Shown here: piece by piece, positions 18,229-25,139 of the stretch
Numbering within the stretch: the first letter of the stretch is position 1
Layout of the letters: each line of letters opens with the position of its first letter
Assembly: GCA_043813895.1 (NCBI GenBank)
Contig: JBDRKQ010000044.1
Location: 1 to 49,528 of the forward strand
Direction of reading: 5' to 3'
Source of the DNA: CAZTAR01 sp043813895
GTDB taxonomy: Bacteria; Planctomycetota; Phycisphaerae; UBA1845; UTPLA1
DNA: 49,528 nt
Translations under genes and position numbers: made by a program
Notes under the pieces: generated by a model
What the model saw: only the letters and a program-made list of their open reading frames with translations
What the model was told of the DNA's origin: nothing
Databases searched by the model: none

Positions 18229-18620
18229 GCGAACTGTAGCCTCCTCTGTCCGCCCGGTTCCGTGTCCGCTTCCGCGACCCACGCCCGAATCATCCGGTTC
18301 ACCGCGCCCAGCCGCCGCCCGTTGCCCACCAGCCGCGAATGCAGTTGCTTGCGATATGCCTGCAATTCGACTTCGCCCTCGGCGATGAAGACCCCGAACG
18401 GCCTCACGCAACGCGACACCACCGGCTCGCCACGGAGATTCAACACGAGTGTCGCCTGTTGCAGCCGCCGCGTGTCGATCCCGATCGCCCGTGCGACCTC
18501 CGCCTGCGGCCGCGCCCGTGTGGCCCCGTATGCGCCCATCGTTCTCAACATCGCCAACACCCTGTCCGCGACGCCGTCATCCGCCGCGCCGCCGCCCGCT
18601 CTGTCATCCACGACGCTCAT
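18225..18620 (-). CDS. Hypothetical helix-turn-helix-like protein, 131 aa
   Basis: A 131-residue basic protein with a region RARPQAEVARAIGIDTRRLQ that reads like a helix-turn-helix. It overlaps its neighbours at both ends, so it is in the same operon. It may be a small DNA-binding protein working with packaging or late transcription. No family recognised. Confidence 0.6.
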   Translation of the reverse strand: MSVVDDRAGGGAADDGVADRVLAMLRTMGAYGATRARPQAEVARAIGIDTRRLQQATLVLNLRGEPVVSRCVRPFGVFIAEGEVELQAYRKQLHSRLVGNGRRLGAVNRMIRAWVAEADTEPGGQRRLQFA

Positions 18621-18834
18621 GGTTCACAAGCCAGTGCTCCGACCGCGCGGCCGCCTGAATCGTCTCCTCGGCAACCAGCACGCCCAACTCCGTGATCCGC
18701 CGATCTCCGTCGAGCAGCCCGGCGCCCATCAGGCTCTGCATCGCCGGCGACTCAGCGCCAGGCCCCAAATCCCGCCCGCCGTGCGCCGCCAACAGCAGCG
18801 CGTATCGCATAACCGTCTCGGCCTCGTCCATCAC
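18604..18834 (-). CDS. Small hypothetical protein, 76 aa
   Basis: A 76-residue protein starting at GTG that overlaps the previous stop (GTGA) and whose own 3' end overlaps the next gene by 17 bases. The text MRYALLLAAHGGRDLGPG is followed by an acidic helical segment. Operon position and overlaps support translation. No function recognised. Confidence 0.55.
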   Translation of the reverse strand: MMDEAETVMRYALLLAAHGGRDLGPGAESPAMQSLMGAGLLDGDRRITELGVLVAEETIQAAARSEHWLVNHERRG

Positions 18835-19076
18835 CGCGGTCCTTCACTACCGCCGATCCGCATGGACGGGCCGCCCAACGCGTCACGCGCCAAGGATGCC
18901 CGGACGCCATGCTTGCCGCAGTACGCCCGAATCTCCGCACGCTGCCCATCGCTCAATCGCCCCAAGTGCCCGCCGTAAAAGGCGTCGCCCTTCGGCAGCG
19001 ATGCGCCGCCCTGCTGCTGCACCGCCGCAACGTGCTGCGCCAACTGCGTCATCAGGTCCAACTGCGGCACGTCCAC
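18831..19076 (-). CDS. Small hypothetical protein, 81 aa
   Basis: An 81-residue protein from a GTG start (MDVPQLDLMTQLAQHVAAVQ). It has an amphipathic N-terminal helix then a segment with LSDGQRAEIRAYCGKHGVRA that could be a small helical DNA- or protein-binding unit. It lies between the two-TM protein and the 76-aa gene with overlaps or short gaps. It is not an obvious endolysin. No family recognised. Confidence 0.55.
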   Translation of the reverse strand: MDVPQLDLMTQLAQHVAAVQQQGGASLPKGDAFYGGHLGRLSDGQRAEIRAYCGKHGVRASLARDALGGPSMRIGGSEGPR

Positions 19077-19079
19077 CGG

Positions 19080-19283
19080 CTACGACCTCTTCGCCAGACC
19101 GCGACTCAGGGCATAAAGACCGGCCGCGACGCCGGCGGCAATCACGCACGCCGTCTCGGTCCACGGTGCGACCTTGTCGACGGTTTCGGGCTGGCAGACG
19201 GCAATCATCAGCGACGCGATGATCGTTCCCGCCGTCGCCCAGAACTCCGTCGTCTTGATCCCCGGTTTCGGGTCAGAGTTCAT
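19080..19283 (-). CDS. Two-TM holin-like protein, 67 aa
   Basis: A 67-residue protein with two likely TM helices (FWATAGTIIASLMIAVCQ around residues 14-31 and ACVIAAGVAAGLYALSRGL near the end) and a basic C-terminus (AKRS). Size, topology and the place next to a lipoprotein at the start of the late operon fit a holin. A GGGAG ribosome site precedes the ATG. Holin function is inferred; no endolysin was found beside it. Confidence 0.6.
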   Translation of the reverse strand: MNSDPKPGIKTTEFWATAGTIIASLMIAVCQPETVDKVAPWTETACVIAAGVAAGLYALSRGLAKRS

Positions 19284-19298
19284 CTGTGCACTCCCTTG

Positions 19299-19496
19299 TC
19301 ACGTCACCTGGTTCGGCGTCGTCGCTAGCGCGTCCACGAGTTGCTCCCGCGTGACCGGCTTGTCCAGGACGACGAGGTTGCAGAACTTCGCGTCGACCGC
19401 CGACGCACCCGAGCCGCCGAGCAGCTTCATGATTTCCATGAGCCGCTTAGGCGTTCCGATCAGCGTCGAGTATTTCAGATCAACCACTTGTGCCAT
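19299..19496 (-). CDS. Small hypothetical protein, 65 aa
   Basis: A 65-residue protein (MAQVVDLKYSTLIGTPKRLM) overlapping the lipoprotein gene by 17 bases, so probably translated by coupling. It ends with a helical VTREQLVDALATTPNQVT. It sits between lipoprotein and holin-like genes. No family recognised; a lysis-cassette accessory is possible. Confidence 0.55.
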   Translation of the reverse strand: MAQVVDLKYSTLIGTPKRLMEIMKLLGGSGASAVDAKFCNLVVLDKPVTREQLVDALATTPNQVT

Positions 19497-20175
19497 CGGC
19501 GCTCACCGGTTGCGTTGTCGGCACCTGCGGGACGTTGAAGAACCCTTCAAGAAACGGCAACAGGGTGTCCAACTTGTCCAGCGCCGCTTCGACCTTCGCC
19601 CAACGCATATCGTTCTCGCTCGTCTTCGACGAGGTGCTCGTGCCCTCACCCGTCGCCGTGCCCTGGACATCCGCAATCCCACCCGGCATCGCCACCCCGA
19701 TCGGTACCGACACCGACGGCTTGATCTCCTGCACCGGATTGGCAGTCGGATACGCCGCCGGCGATTGTGTTACGCCGGATTCTGCGCTCGTGGTGCCGGT
19801 CACGTTGGGCGTCGTCCCACCCGTCGTGATATTGACGGTAAAGCCGGCCTGGGCGTAACCGGCATCGGTTCCCTCGATGGTCGCGCCGTCGGCGGTCGTG
19901 ACCTTGTCGATCAACTGTGAAACGCCGTCATCCGCCTTCACGTTCAGCATTCCCGGACTCGGCAGCGCGCCGCGACCCGGCGCATTCACGATCCACAGAT
20001 AAACCTGCGAGCCTTGCGTCGCCTGGTCCTGATCGGTCTTGGTCGGGACGACCGTCTTCTGGCCCGTGTCCTGATCGACAGGCGCGGCGGTTTGCTGGCC
20101 GCATCCCGCCAGACAGATGAAAGTGACAATGGCAAAACAGGTGCAGAGGTGTTGTAGATACGTCCGTGTCTTCAT
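19480..20175 (-). CDS. Phage lipoprotein, 231 aa
   Basis: The first 25 residues form a lipoprotein signal (MKTRTYLQHLCTCFAIVTFI then CLAGC, lipobox LAGC with Cys25). The rest is low-complexity and Thr/Ser/Gly/Pro-rich, with VTGTTSAESGV-type stretches, ending in a helical segment. It is probably anchored in a membrane. It starts the late operon next to a holin-like gene, so an outer-membrane spanin-like or superinfection role is possible. An AAGGA site precedes the ATG. Confidence 0.65.
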   Translation of the reverse strand: MKTRTYLQHLCTCFAIVTFICLAGCGQQTAAPVDQDTGQKTVVPTKTDQDQATQGSQVYLWIVNAPGRGALPSPGMLNVKADDGVSQLIDKVTTADGATIEGTDAGYAQAGFTVNITTGGTTPNVTGTTSAESGVTQSPAAYPTANPVQEIKPSVSVPIGVAMPGGIADVQGTATGEGTSTSSKTSENDMRWAKVEAALDKLDTLLPFLEGFFNVPQVPTTQPVSADGTSG

Positions 20176-20739
20176 GGTTGCCGTCCTTGGTCAAATGGGT
20201 TGTGTGGTTACAATCCTCGATTCATCCTCGTCACAAAACACACCGCGACAGCCGGTGATTGCCGGCCGCCGCGGAGGTCCCTAAGTCGTCTGCCAACAAT
20301 CCGATCAAGGCATCGCGCACGCCCCTTTCTTTCAAGTGCCGCAACCGTGGCACCGCTCCGGCTCGGCGGTTTGAGCTTGCCGCCGGACTGCGCCCGACCG
20401 CCCGCACGGGGCTGGAGAAACCGACCGTGCGGGCGACCGCAGAAACTCGAACCTCTTGCCAGGTCACCTGCCCGTGCAGGCGGTCGGATGCAGTCAAAAC
20501 CGGCGGGGGCGACGCTGCGCGCGCAGCGCCGCCCCCTGGTCACAGTAAAAAAGAATCGTGATGAATGAGAAACTCCGCGCGGATTGCCTGAGCAGTTATG
20601 GAGTGGGGGGCTATTCGGTCGTCCGTGACCTTTCGGCATCGCGGATTTCTCCGGATGCCGGCTGAGACAAGCGCCAAAATGCTAGATAGGTCTGGGCGCG
20701 GCCGTCAAGAGAATTCTCAAAAAAAAGTTCGCAGCCCGC
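20176..20739. other. Intergenic region upstream of the late operon, no confident gene
   Basis: A 564-base stretch between the lipoprotein and a 41-aa membrane peptide gene. Several frames are open on both strands, but none has a convincing ribosome site or natural composition. It should contain the late-operon promoter; I cannot point to a clear -35/-10 pair. It holds one copy of a 16-base repeat (20657-20672) found twice more in the control region. Confidence 0.5.
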
Positions 20740-20865
20740 TCAGCGGCGTTTTCCCGCCAGAATCAGCAGGCAGCCAACCGCCATGCAGCCCAGACCGGGG
20801 AAACAGAAGAGCAGTGTGAGGGGGAGCCCGGCGACCACAAACAGGTATCCCATCAACCGGAGCAT
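20740..20865 (-). CDS. Small membrane peptide coupled to the Zn-ribbon gene, 41 aa
   Basis: A 41-residue ORF whose ATG overlaps the TGA of the preceding gene by one base (TGATG), with GGAGAG upstream. The sequence MLRLMGYLFVVAGLPLTLLF continues hydrophobic and ends in AGKRR: one or two TM segments and a positive tail. Translational coupling suggests it works with the Zn-ribbon membrane protein. No known family. Its 3' side is followed by a weak GC-rich hairpin and eight T residues on the minus strand. Confidence 0.6.
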   Translation of the reverse strand: MLRLMGYLFVVAGLPLTLLFCFPGLGCMAVGCLLILAGKRR

Positions 20866-21533
20866 CAGTCTCTCCGCTCATTGTTCCGACCGAGAGACGC
20901 GGCGTCCCGATCTTCATCCCTTTCGTCCATGTCGAGGATCACATTACGCGTACAAACGAGTATGTGCACAATCCAGAGGGCCGAGAAGGCGACTGTCGCT
21001 ATGAGCCAGAGTATGCCCGCTTCGATTTCGTGGAAAGCACTCTCGGCGTTGCCCAGCACAACCCCCCCAACGATGCACGAGCCCACTGAAAGCAGTGCCA
21101 GGCATACCATCCCAATGACGCCGACTTCCCGGGCACGCGCTCGCTGAAGACGGATGCCCTGCCGTTCCATCGCTTCCCTCTTTGCCTCTTCGCGCCGACC
21201 GCGTTCGGCCTCACGTTGTCGGCCTCCCGCTTCCCATTCGGCCAGTCGCCGAAACTTCTCCTCGGCCCTTCGCCATCTCCACAACCTGAGGGAATCCGCC
21301 CAACCCTCAACGCGATCGTGCCGTGCCTGCTTCTTCGCAGCCCGGCGGCGAGCCCTAACCTCATTCCGGAACGCAACAAGAGGCTCGTAAGCGTCAATGT
21401 CCACCGGCACGCCACAGGACGTACATTCCATCGGGACGCGCAGGATCGTCTCGTCCACGGTCAGCTTCCGGCCACAGCCCGCACACTGAATGTCAAACGT
21501 GCGAAGTCGGCCATCTTGTGGTATCTCCGGCAC
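20865..21533 (-). CDS. Zn-ribbon, coiled-coil, two-TM membrane protein, 222 aa
   Basis: Start set at the GTG at 21533 (VPEIPQDGRLRTFDIQ) because AAGGAGG lies six bases upstream; the frame is open further. An N-terminal zinc ribbon (CAGC and CTSC, 16 residues between the pairs) is followed by a highly charged helix rich in Arg/Glu and two C-terminal TM segments. It lies next to the repressor, outside the late operon, where phages often carry lysogenic conversion or exclusion genes. Role inferred. Confidence 0.65.
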   Translation of the reverse strand: MPEIPQDGRLRTFDIQCAGCGRKLTVDETILRVPMECTSCGVPVDIDAYEPLVAFRNEVRARRRAAKKQARHDRVEGWADSLRLWRWRRAEEKFRRLAEWEAGGRQREAERGRREEAKREAMERQGIRLQRARAREVGVIGMVCLALLSVGSCIVGGVVLGNAESAFHEIEAGILWLIATVAFSALWIVHILVCTRNVILDMDERDEDRDAASLGRNNERRD

Positions 21534-21767
21534 AGGTGTCCTCCTTAGACATTTCCACGCCCGCCGGTCGTTCGCAGCCATCATGCGACGTCGGGTTTTC
21601 ACGATGGCTCTGGCCAGGCTTGTGATCCGAAACGCCTCCACCACACAGACTGGCGCCAGCCACAAAGAGGACGGGGGCGCGTTTGTCGACGAACTTGCAG
21701 GCATCGGAACGTCGCTGTTGGCTCGCACGTCATATTGCCCTTTGAAGCGCTGACAGCCTCCCCAAGA

Positions 21768-22562
21768 TCACCCAGATCGCCCCGGCTTAATCAGCCCCAG
21801 GACTGGCAAGATGGCCGCAATTTCGCCGACCTTCAAACGCATCTTCGGGTAGGCGGCGTTGATCGGTTTGAGAAGATAATCGCAATCGCGCCTCTTGTCC
21901 CGCGAGTCGCCGGTCCAGATCAACTTGAATGTCGCCGTTCGTTCTGAACCGAAGATGACCACCGCCAACCTGCCGTCGCGGAAGTGGTCGGTCGGCAAGC
22001 CGATCTTGGGGGACACGACGATCACGTTCCCGTGCTTGAAATCGGGCGACATGCTGTCGCCGTCAACCCGCAGCGCAAAGGCTTTTGGGTCCTCAATCGT
22101 GAAGCGCGCGTAGGCTTCTGCCCTGCCGGCCAGATAGTCGCCGTCCGTCGCTTCTCGCGGCTCGCCAGCCGCAATGGGGGCCAACAAGGGCACAAAGCCC
22201 GGCTCGCCCTGCCAGTCTTCGCCCTCGATAATCTCCGTCTCACCGACCAAGCTGAGGGACTTCTGCCCCGCGTAACGCCCGCGGGCGATCGCATACGCCA
22301 GAAGCCGCGCGACCGGCTCGATCGCCGAAACGGCCTTGCTCCGGGTCTTCGCCGTGCGGCCGGCCCGGCTGTCCCCGAAAACCTCTTCCACCGTCACGCC
22401 GAGGAAGCGGCACAGCCGCACGGCATCAATGGCGTTCAGAATCTGCCCACGACCCAACAACTGCGAGAGCCGACCCTCCCGCCAGCCCAATTGCCGGTCC
22501 ACCGCGGACTTGTTGTAGTCCTTCAGCCGCCGCTCCAACCGGTCTCGCCAGTTACCCGCCAT
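21768..22562 (-). CDS. CI-like repressor with S24 peptidase domain
   Basis: A 264-residue repressor. The N-terminal 60 residues form a helix-turn-helix (DRQLGWREGRLSQLLGRG); the C-terminal domain is a LexA/CI-type S24 autoprotease with S170 in DGDSMSPDF, K213 in TATFKLI and an Ala-Gly cleavage site around A132-G133. It should hold the lysogenic state and be self-cleaved after DNA damage. Mu uses a different, non-S24 repressor, so this is a mixed architecture. It is transcribed away from the early genes. Confidence 0.88.
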   Translation of the reverse strand: MAGNWRDRLERRLKDYNKSAVDRQLGWREGRLSQLLGRGQILNAIDAVRLCRFLGVTVEEVFGDSRAGRTAKTRSKAVSAIEPVARLLAYAIARGRYAGQKSLSLVGETEIIEGEDWQGEPGFVPLLAPIAAGEPREATDGDYLAGRAEAYARFTIEDPKAFALRVDGDSMSPDFKHGNVIVVSPKIGLPTDHFRDGRLAVVIFGSERTATFKLIWTGDSRDKRRDCDYLLKPINAAYPKMRLKVGEIAAILPVLGLIKPGRSG

Positions 22563-22611
22563 GCCGCCCCAATACCACGCCTTCCACTTTTTGCATATTT
22601 TTTTCGCCCAC

Positions 22612-22643
22612 AGGCTTGACTTCCAGCCTTTAGGCTGTATCTT
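22612..22643 (+). promoter_or_regulatory. Early rightward promoter with operator-like repeats
   Basis: TTGACT (22616-22621) and TATCTT (22638-22643) are separated by 16 bases. Three half-sites AGGCT (22612-22616), AGCCT (22625-22629) and AGGCT (22632-22636) overlap the -35, spacer and -10, and the palindrome CAGCCTTTAGGCTG lies between the boxes. This is the expected binding place for the divergent repressor or for the 56-aa protein it drives. Confidence 0.6.
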
Positions 22644-22649
22644 TCAGGT

Positions 22650-22820
22650 ATGACCAAAAGCGTTCGCATCTCGACTGACTCCCACAACACCGCGAAATCA
22701 TTGGCCGAGAGCCGCGGAATGAAGCTCTACCGCCTCATCGAAGAGGCCATCCGCGCCTTCGACGCCAAGCAGCCGGACCGCGCGGGCAAGCCAGCGGGAC
22801 GCACACGAAAAGCCGGCTGA
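22650..22820 (+). CDS. Small ribbon-helix-helix-like regulator, 56 aa
   Basis: A 56-residue ORF starting at ATG 22650, seven bases after the -10, so the transcript likely begins at or next to the start codon. MTKSVRISTDSHNTAKSLAE then SRGMKLYRLIEEAIRAFDAK reads like a ribbon-helix-helix DNA-binding unit (short strand, two helices) with a basic tail. It is divergent from the repressor, the position of Ner/Cro. It probably tunes the early/lysogenic switch. The stop lies in a hairpin. Confidence 0.65.
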   Translation: MTKSVRISTDSHNTAKSLAESRGMKLYRLIEEAIRAFDAKQPDRAGKPAGRTRKAG

Positions 22821-22926
22821 GACAAGCCGGCCCCGGACGGTGCTCGCCTGGTGGCGGTCACCGGGGCCGTCCATGACCGAAGGGTGCCGCCGCCTGTGTT
22901 TTCAAGACCCTTGCGCAGGCGGCGGC
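22813..22926 (+). other. Array of three hairpins before the tRNA-like gene
   Basis: Three stems follow each other. 22813-22830 pairs CCGGCT with AGCCGG around the stop of the 56-aa gene. 22829-22868 pairs GGCCCCGG with CCGGGGCC, with an extra GGACGG/CCGTCC pair just outside. 22886-22926 has an 11-bp perfect stem (GCCGCCGCCTG with CAGGCGGCGGC) and a 19-base loop. No T-run follows. Possible structured leader, processing signals or noncoding RNA. Confidence 0.5.
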
Positions 22927-22936
22927 GCTCCACCAC

Positions 22937-23018
22937 TGCGGGGTAGAGCAACGGCAGCTCGCCGGGCATACCCGGGTTCATGCACCGGAAGTTGCGGGTT
23001 CGAATCCCGCCCCCGCGA
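22937..23018 (+). tRNA. Initiator-type tRNA-Met(CAT)-like gene with expanded anticodon region
   Basis: Acceptor TGCGGGG (22937-22943) pairs with CCCCGCG (23011-23017). D-stem GAGC/GCTC has the A11:U24 pair of initiators. The T arm GCGGG-TTCGAAT-CCCGC is perfect. Between D and T arms are 33 bases instead of the usual 23: a hairpin CCGGG-CATA-CCCGG, then a conventional-looking arm with loop TTCATGC (anticodon CAT at 22979-22981, one G-A mismatch at the loop end), then AAGTT. No encoded CCA. It may be a modified functional tRNA or a pseudo-tRNA. Confidence 0.7.
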
Positions 23019-23035
23019 TTGAGGAGACAACCGCC

Positions 23036-23872
23036 ATGAAGGCAACCTTTTGGATCGGGCGATGCTCACGTGACCTATGGTCCTTGATCCGCGCCGACAG
23101 CAGGCCCGCCTTCGATTCTGCTAAACGCGAGTTCTGCAAGGACCCAATCCAAACCGGATACTTCAAGGCTCTGCCCCTCGCCAACCTCTATCACGCACGG
23201 CTCTTCGGTGCAGACAGGCTCCGCATCGGCTGGGCTGTTGAGCTGTACACGGCTCGGGACCCGTTCAAGGCGGAGAAGCCCGGTCCAACACCTCGCCGCC
23301 GGCCACAAAGAACAAAGACAGCCAACGCGCGAGGTCGGGCGCCCCGCCAAGGCGGCCCCAGTCCAAGTATTCCAGCGTTGTCGAAATCAGACGTGCGAAG
23401 GGCGACCAGTCGCCAGCGTGCCGTGCTTGAGTCCATCCAGCCCCCGACATCGCATTCCACAGCGAAGGGGTCCAGCGGGAAGAAACCTCGTAGTCGAACT
23501 GCGGCTGCACAGCCAGCGATGCGGCGTAGAAACCACAGTGGAGATAGTGATGGATTCGCGGTTCGCAATGATGCGCGAGCCATTCGGCCCTCGCCTGCCA
23601 CGGACGACGCGTCGCGCGTTCCAGCATCCGGCGAGTCAGTGCAAGGTCGCGCGACGATTTCGGAACGTTGTCCCCGCTCTCGTCGAACGCCGCCACGAAG
23701 CCGTCTACCTCGCGGGGCAAGAACATCTCTCGTTGGCATAAGGCCAGACATAGTTCCAACGCCTTGCCGGACACGGCGATTCGATTCGGCAGCTTGTCCA
23801 TCGCAGCCTCCTGTCGGCCGCGATTCTAAGGGAAGTATGACGCGCCGACGACGATCCGCCAGCGAATCCTGA
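23036..23872 (+). CDS. Doubtful hypothetical ORF after the tRNA
   Basis: GGAG lies ten bases before the ATG. The first 75-80 residues read as natural protein (MKATFWIGRCSRDLWSLIRA, ending near DPFKAEKPGP), but from about 23265 onward composition becomes Arg/Ser/Pro-rich and lies opposite a better minus-strand gene. The true protein may be only the first part, or the gene may be a remnant. No family recognised. Confidence 0.35.
   Translation: MKATFWIGRCSRDLWSLIRADSRPAFDSAKREFCKDPIQTGYFKALPLANLYHARLFGADRLRIGWAVELYTARDPFKAEKPGPTPRRRPQRTKTANARGRAPRQGGPSPSIPALSKSDVRRATSRQRAVLESIQPPTSHSTAKGSSGKKPRSRTAAAQPAMRRRNHSGDSDGFAVRNDARAIRPSPATDDASRVPASGESVQGRATISERCPRSRRTPPRSRLPRGARTSLVGIRPDIVPTPCRTRRFDSAACPSQPPVGRDSKGSMTRRRRSASES
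23265..23801 (-). CDS. Hypothetical protein transcribed against the early region, 178 aa
   Basis: A 178-residue protein with a strong AGGAGG site five bases before its ATG. The sequence looks natural (MDKLPNRIAVSGKALELCLA, later WTPSLWNAMSGAGW), without TM or signal. It is the only minus-strand gene among the plus-strand early genes, a typical mark of a late-acquired 'moron'. Function unknown; lysogen-expressed defence or conversion is possible. Confidence 0.6.
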   Translation of the reverse strand: MDKLPNRIAVSGKALELCLALCQREMFLPREVDGFVAAFDESGDNVPKSSRDLALTRRMLERATRRPWQARAEWLAHHCEPRIHHYLHCGFYAASLAVQPQFDYEVSSRWTPSLWNAMSGAGWTQARHAGDWSPFARLISTTLEYLDWGRLGGAPDLARWLSLFFVAGGEVLDRASPP

Positions 23873-23900
23873 GGTAATCCTTCGCCAGGGAGGGCGATAC

Positions 23901-24413
23901 ATGGAAAAGCGAATGGCACGCGACGTCGAAGTCCTCCAGCAAGTCATGCAGACGCACGACGTCACGGCCAACCAGTTGGCCAACCGTAGCGGCCTGGCCG
24001 CCAAGAGCATCTACAAGTACCTCAGCGACCAGCGGACGCTGCCCTCCGACGTTCTCCGCGCGGCCTTCGAACTAACGTGCGACCTACGCCTCCTCGGTCT
24101 CATCAGCGGCATCATCCCGATCACCCATCAATTCGTCTTCTGCCGCGGGCCGGCGTGCAATGACGCACGGCCGCAAGTCGCGAAACCCGCCCGCATCCCA
24201 CCCGTCGGCGAACTCCTGCCCCGCACAAGCAAGTCGATAGAGGAACTCGCCAAGGCGTTGCCGTACATCGGGAAAATTCTCGAAGACGGCAAAATCGACG
24301 ACTCGGACCGGGTGGCAATCCAGCGATTTCACGGCCATGCGGCCGCGGCCATGGCTGATATCAGCCGCGTGGACGCGGCCCTGGATGCACACGAACGAAA
24401 GGTAGCGCCATGA
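23901..24413 (+). CDS. CII-like phage regulatory HTH protein
   Basis: A 170-residue protein with GGAGGG before the ATG. Residues 10-60 form a helix-turn-helix (DVTANQLANRSGLAAKSIYK), followed by a helical domain that resembles the phage regulatory CII family (AAFELTCDLRLLGLI and similar). Such proteins assist lysis-lysogeny decisions. It overlaps the next gene by four bases (ATGA). Confidence 0.65.
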   Translation: MEKRMARDVEVLQQVMQTHDVTANQLANRSGLAAKSIYKYLSDQRTLPSDVLRAAFELTCDLRLLGLISGIIPITHQFVFCRGPACNDARPQVAKPARIPPVGELLPRTSKSIEELAKALPYIGKILEDGKIDDSDRVAIQRFHGHAAAAMADISRVDAALDAHERKVAP

Positions 24414-24784
24414 AGCGAACTCCGGCGACAGACACTATTGACACTCACCGGGCGGGTTGCCCGTTGCCGCACAGCCAGGAACGGCACGGGGGGAGCATTG
24501 GACCGCTACGCACGGACGCGACCGCCCGTGCCGAACCTGGCCTGTTGTTTTGGTCTTCCGACTACGAGCCGGACCGCGTGCCACTCGATCTGCAAGTGAT
24601 GGGTCAGCGGCTGGATGCAATGGTCCAGCGCATGTCCGAGAACCCCGATGAGGTGTCGGCCCGCGGCGTGTACAGCGGAATCGTGGAAATCGAAAACCAG
24701 TGCATGCGAATCCGGCGGCTAGGCCCCAGACTCGTCAATGATTTTCCGCTCTGCTTAGGCAACCTACTGGATGTGATGGCGTGA
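24410..24784 (+). CDS. Hypothetical early protein, 124 aa
   Basis: Starts with ATG overlapping the previous stop. The C-terminal 80 residues look natural and helical (DLQVMGQRLDAMVQRMSENP), the first 40 less so; a later start is possible. No family recognised. Part of the early operon by overlap. Confidence 0.55.
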   Translation: MKRTPATDTIDTHRAGCPLPHSQERHGGSIGPLRTDATARAEPGLLFWSSDYEPDRVPLDLQVMGQRLDAMVQRMSENPDEVSARGVYSGIVEIENQCMRIRRLGPRLVNDFPLCLGNLLDVMA

Positions 24785-25139
24785 TGACACGCGCACAACG
24801 AATCTCGGCTTCTTTCCCCTCCTGCGGTCGCGCGGTCCTCGCACCGCGCGGCCGTTATTCATGGCTCTCCGAGCCGGCTGGGACAAGCGCGATGCCTAAC
24901 CCAGCCAATCCCCAGCATTCGCCCGAAATACGCCAAACGGCATGGCGCGCACGACGTGCCCGGGCTACAAGCGGTGGCGGTGGCAGGAATGCGGCCCGCC
25001 CAAACCGGGACCGTGGCCCCGAACGCCGCCCCGGCCGGCTCAATTGTGATTCTTCTTCCGTGAGTCGCGTCTCCTCCCCTCAGCAGGGCGGTCGCGCGTT
25101 TGACACTGCGCGCGGCCGCCATTTTTCGGAGGGCGCGCC
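24785..25139 (+). other. Gap in early operon, no confident gene
   Basis: A 355-base stretch. One frame starts with an overlapping ATG (24781) but has weak composition; other frames contain short natural-looking parts without starts (for example, TTCPGYKRWRWQECG near 24950). It carries one copy of the 16-base repeat (24873-24888). I see no clear function. Confidence 0.4.

Noticed and set aside
20208..20639. 143-aa minus-strand ORF
   Set aside because: Arg/Gly/Pro-rich with no ribosome site; typical chance frame in GC-rich DNA.
22727..22981. 84-aa minus-strand ORF, and a possible antisense tRNA-Ser in it
   Set aside because: It runs through hairpins and the tRNA-like gene; only a short stretch resembles a Ser anticodon arm and no T arm exists.
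23191..23919. 242-aa minus-strand ORF
   Set aside because: Shadow composition; the 178-aa ORF in another frame has the strong ribosome site.
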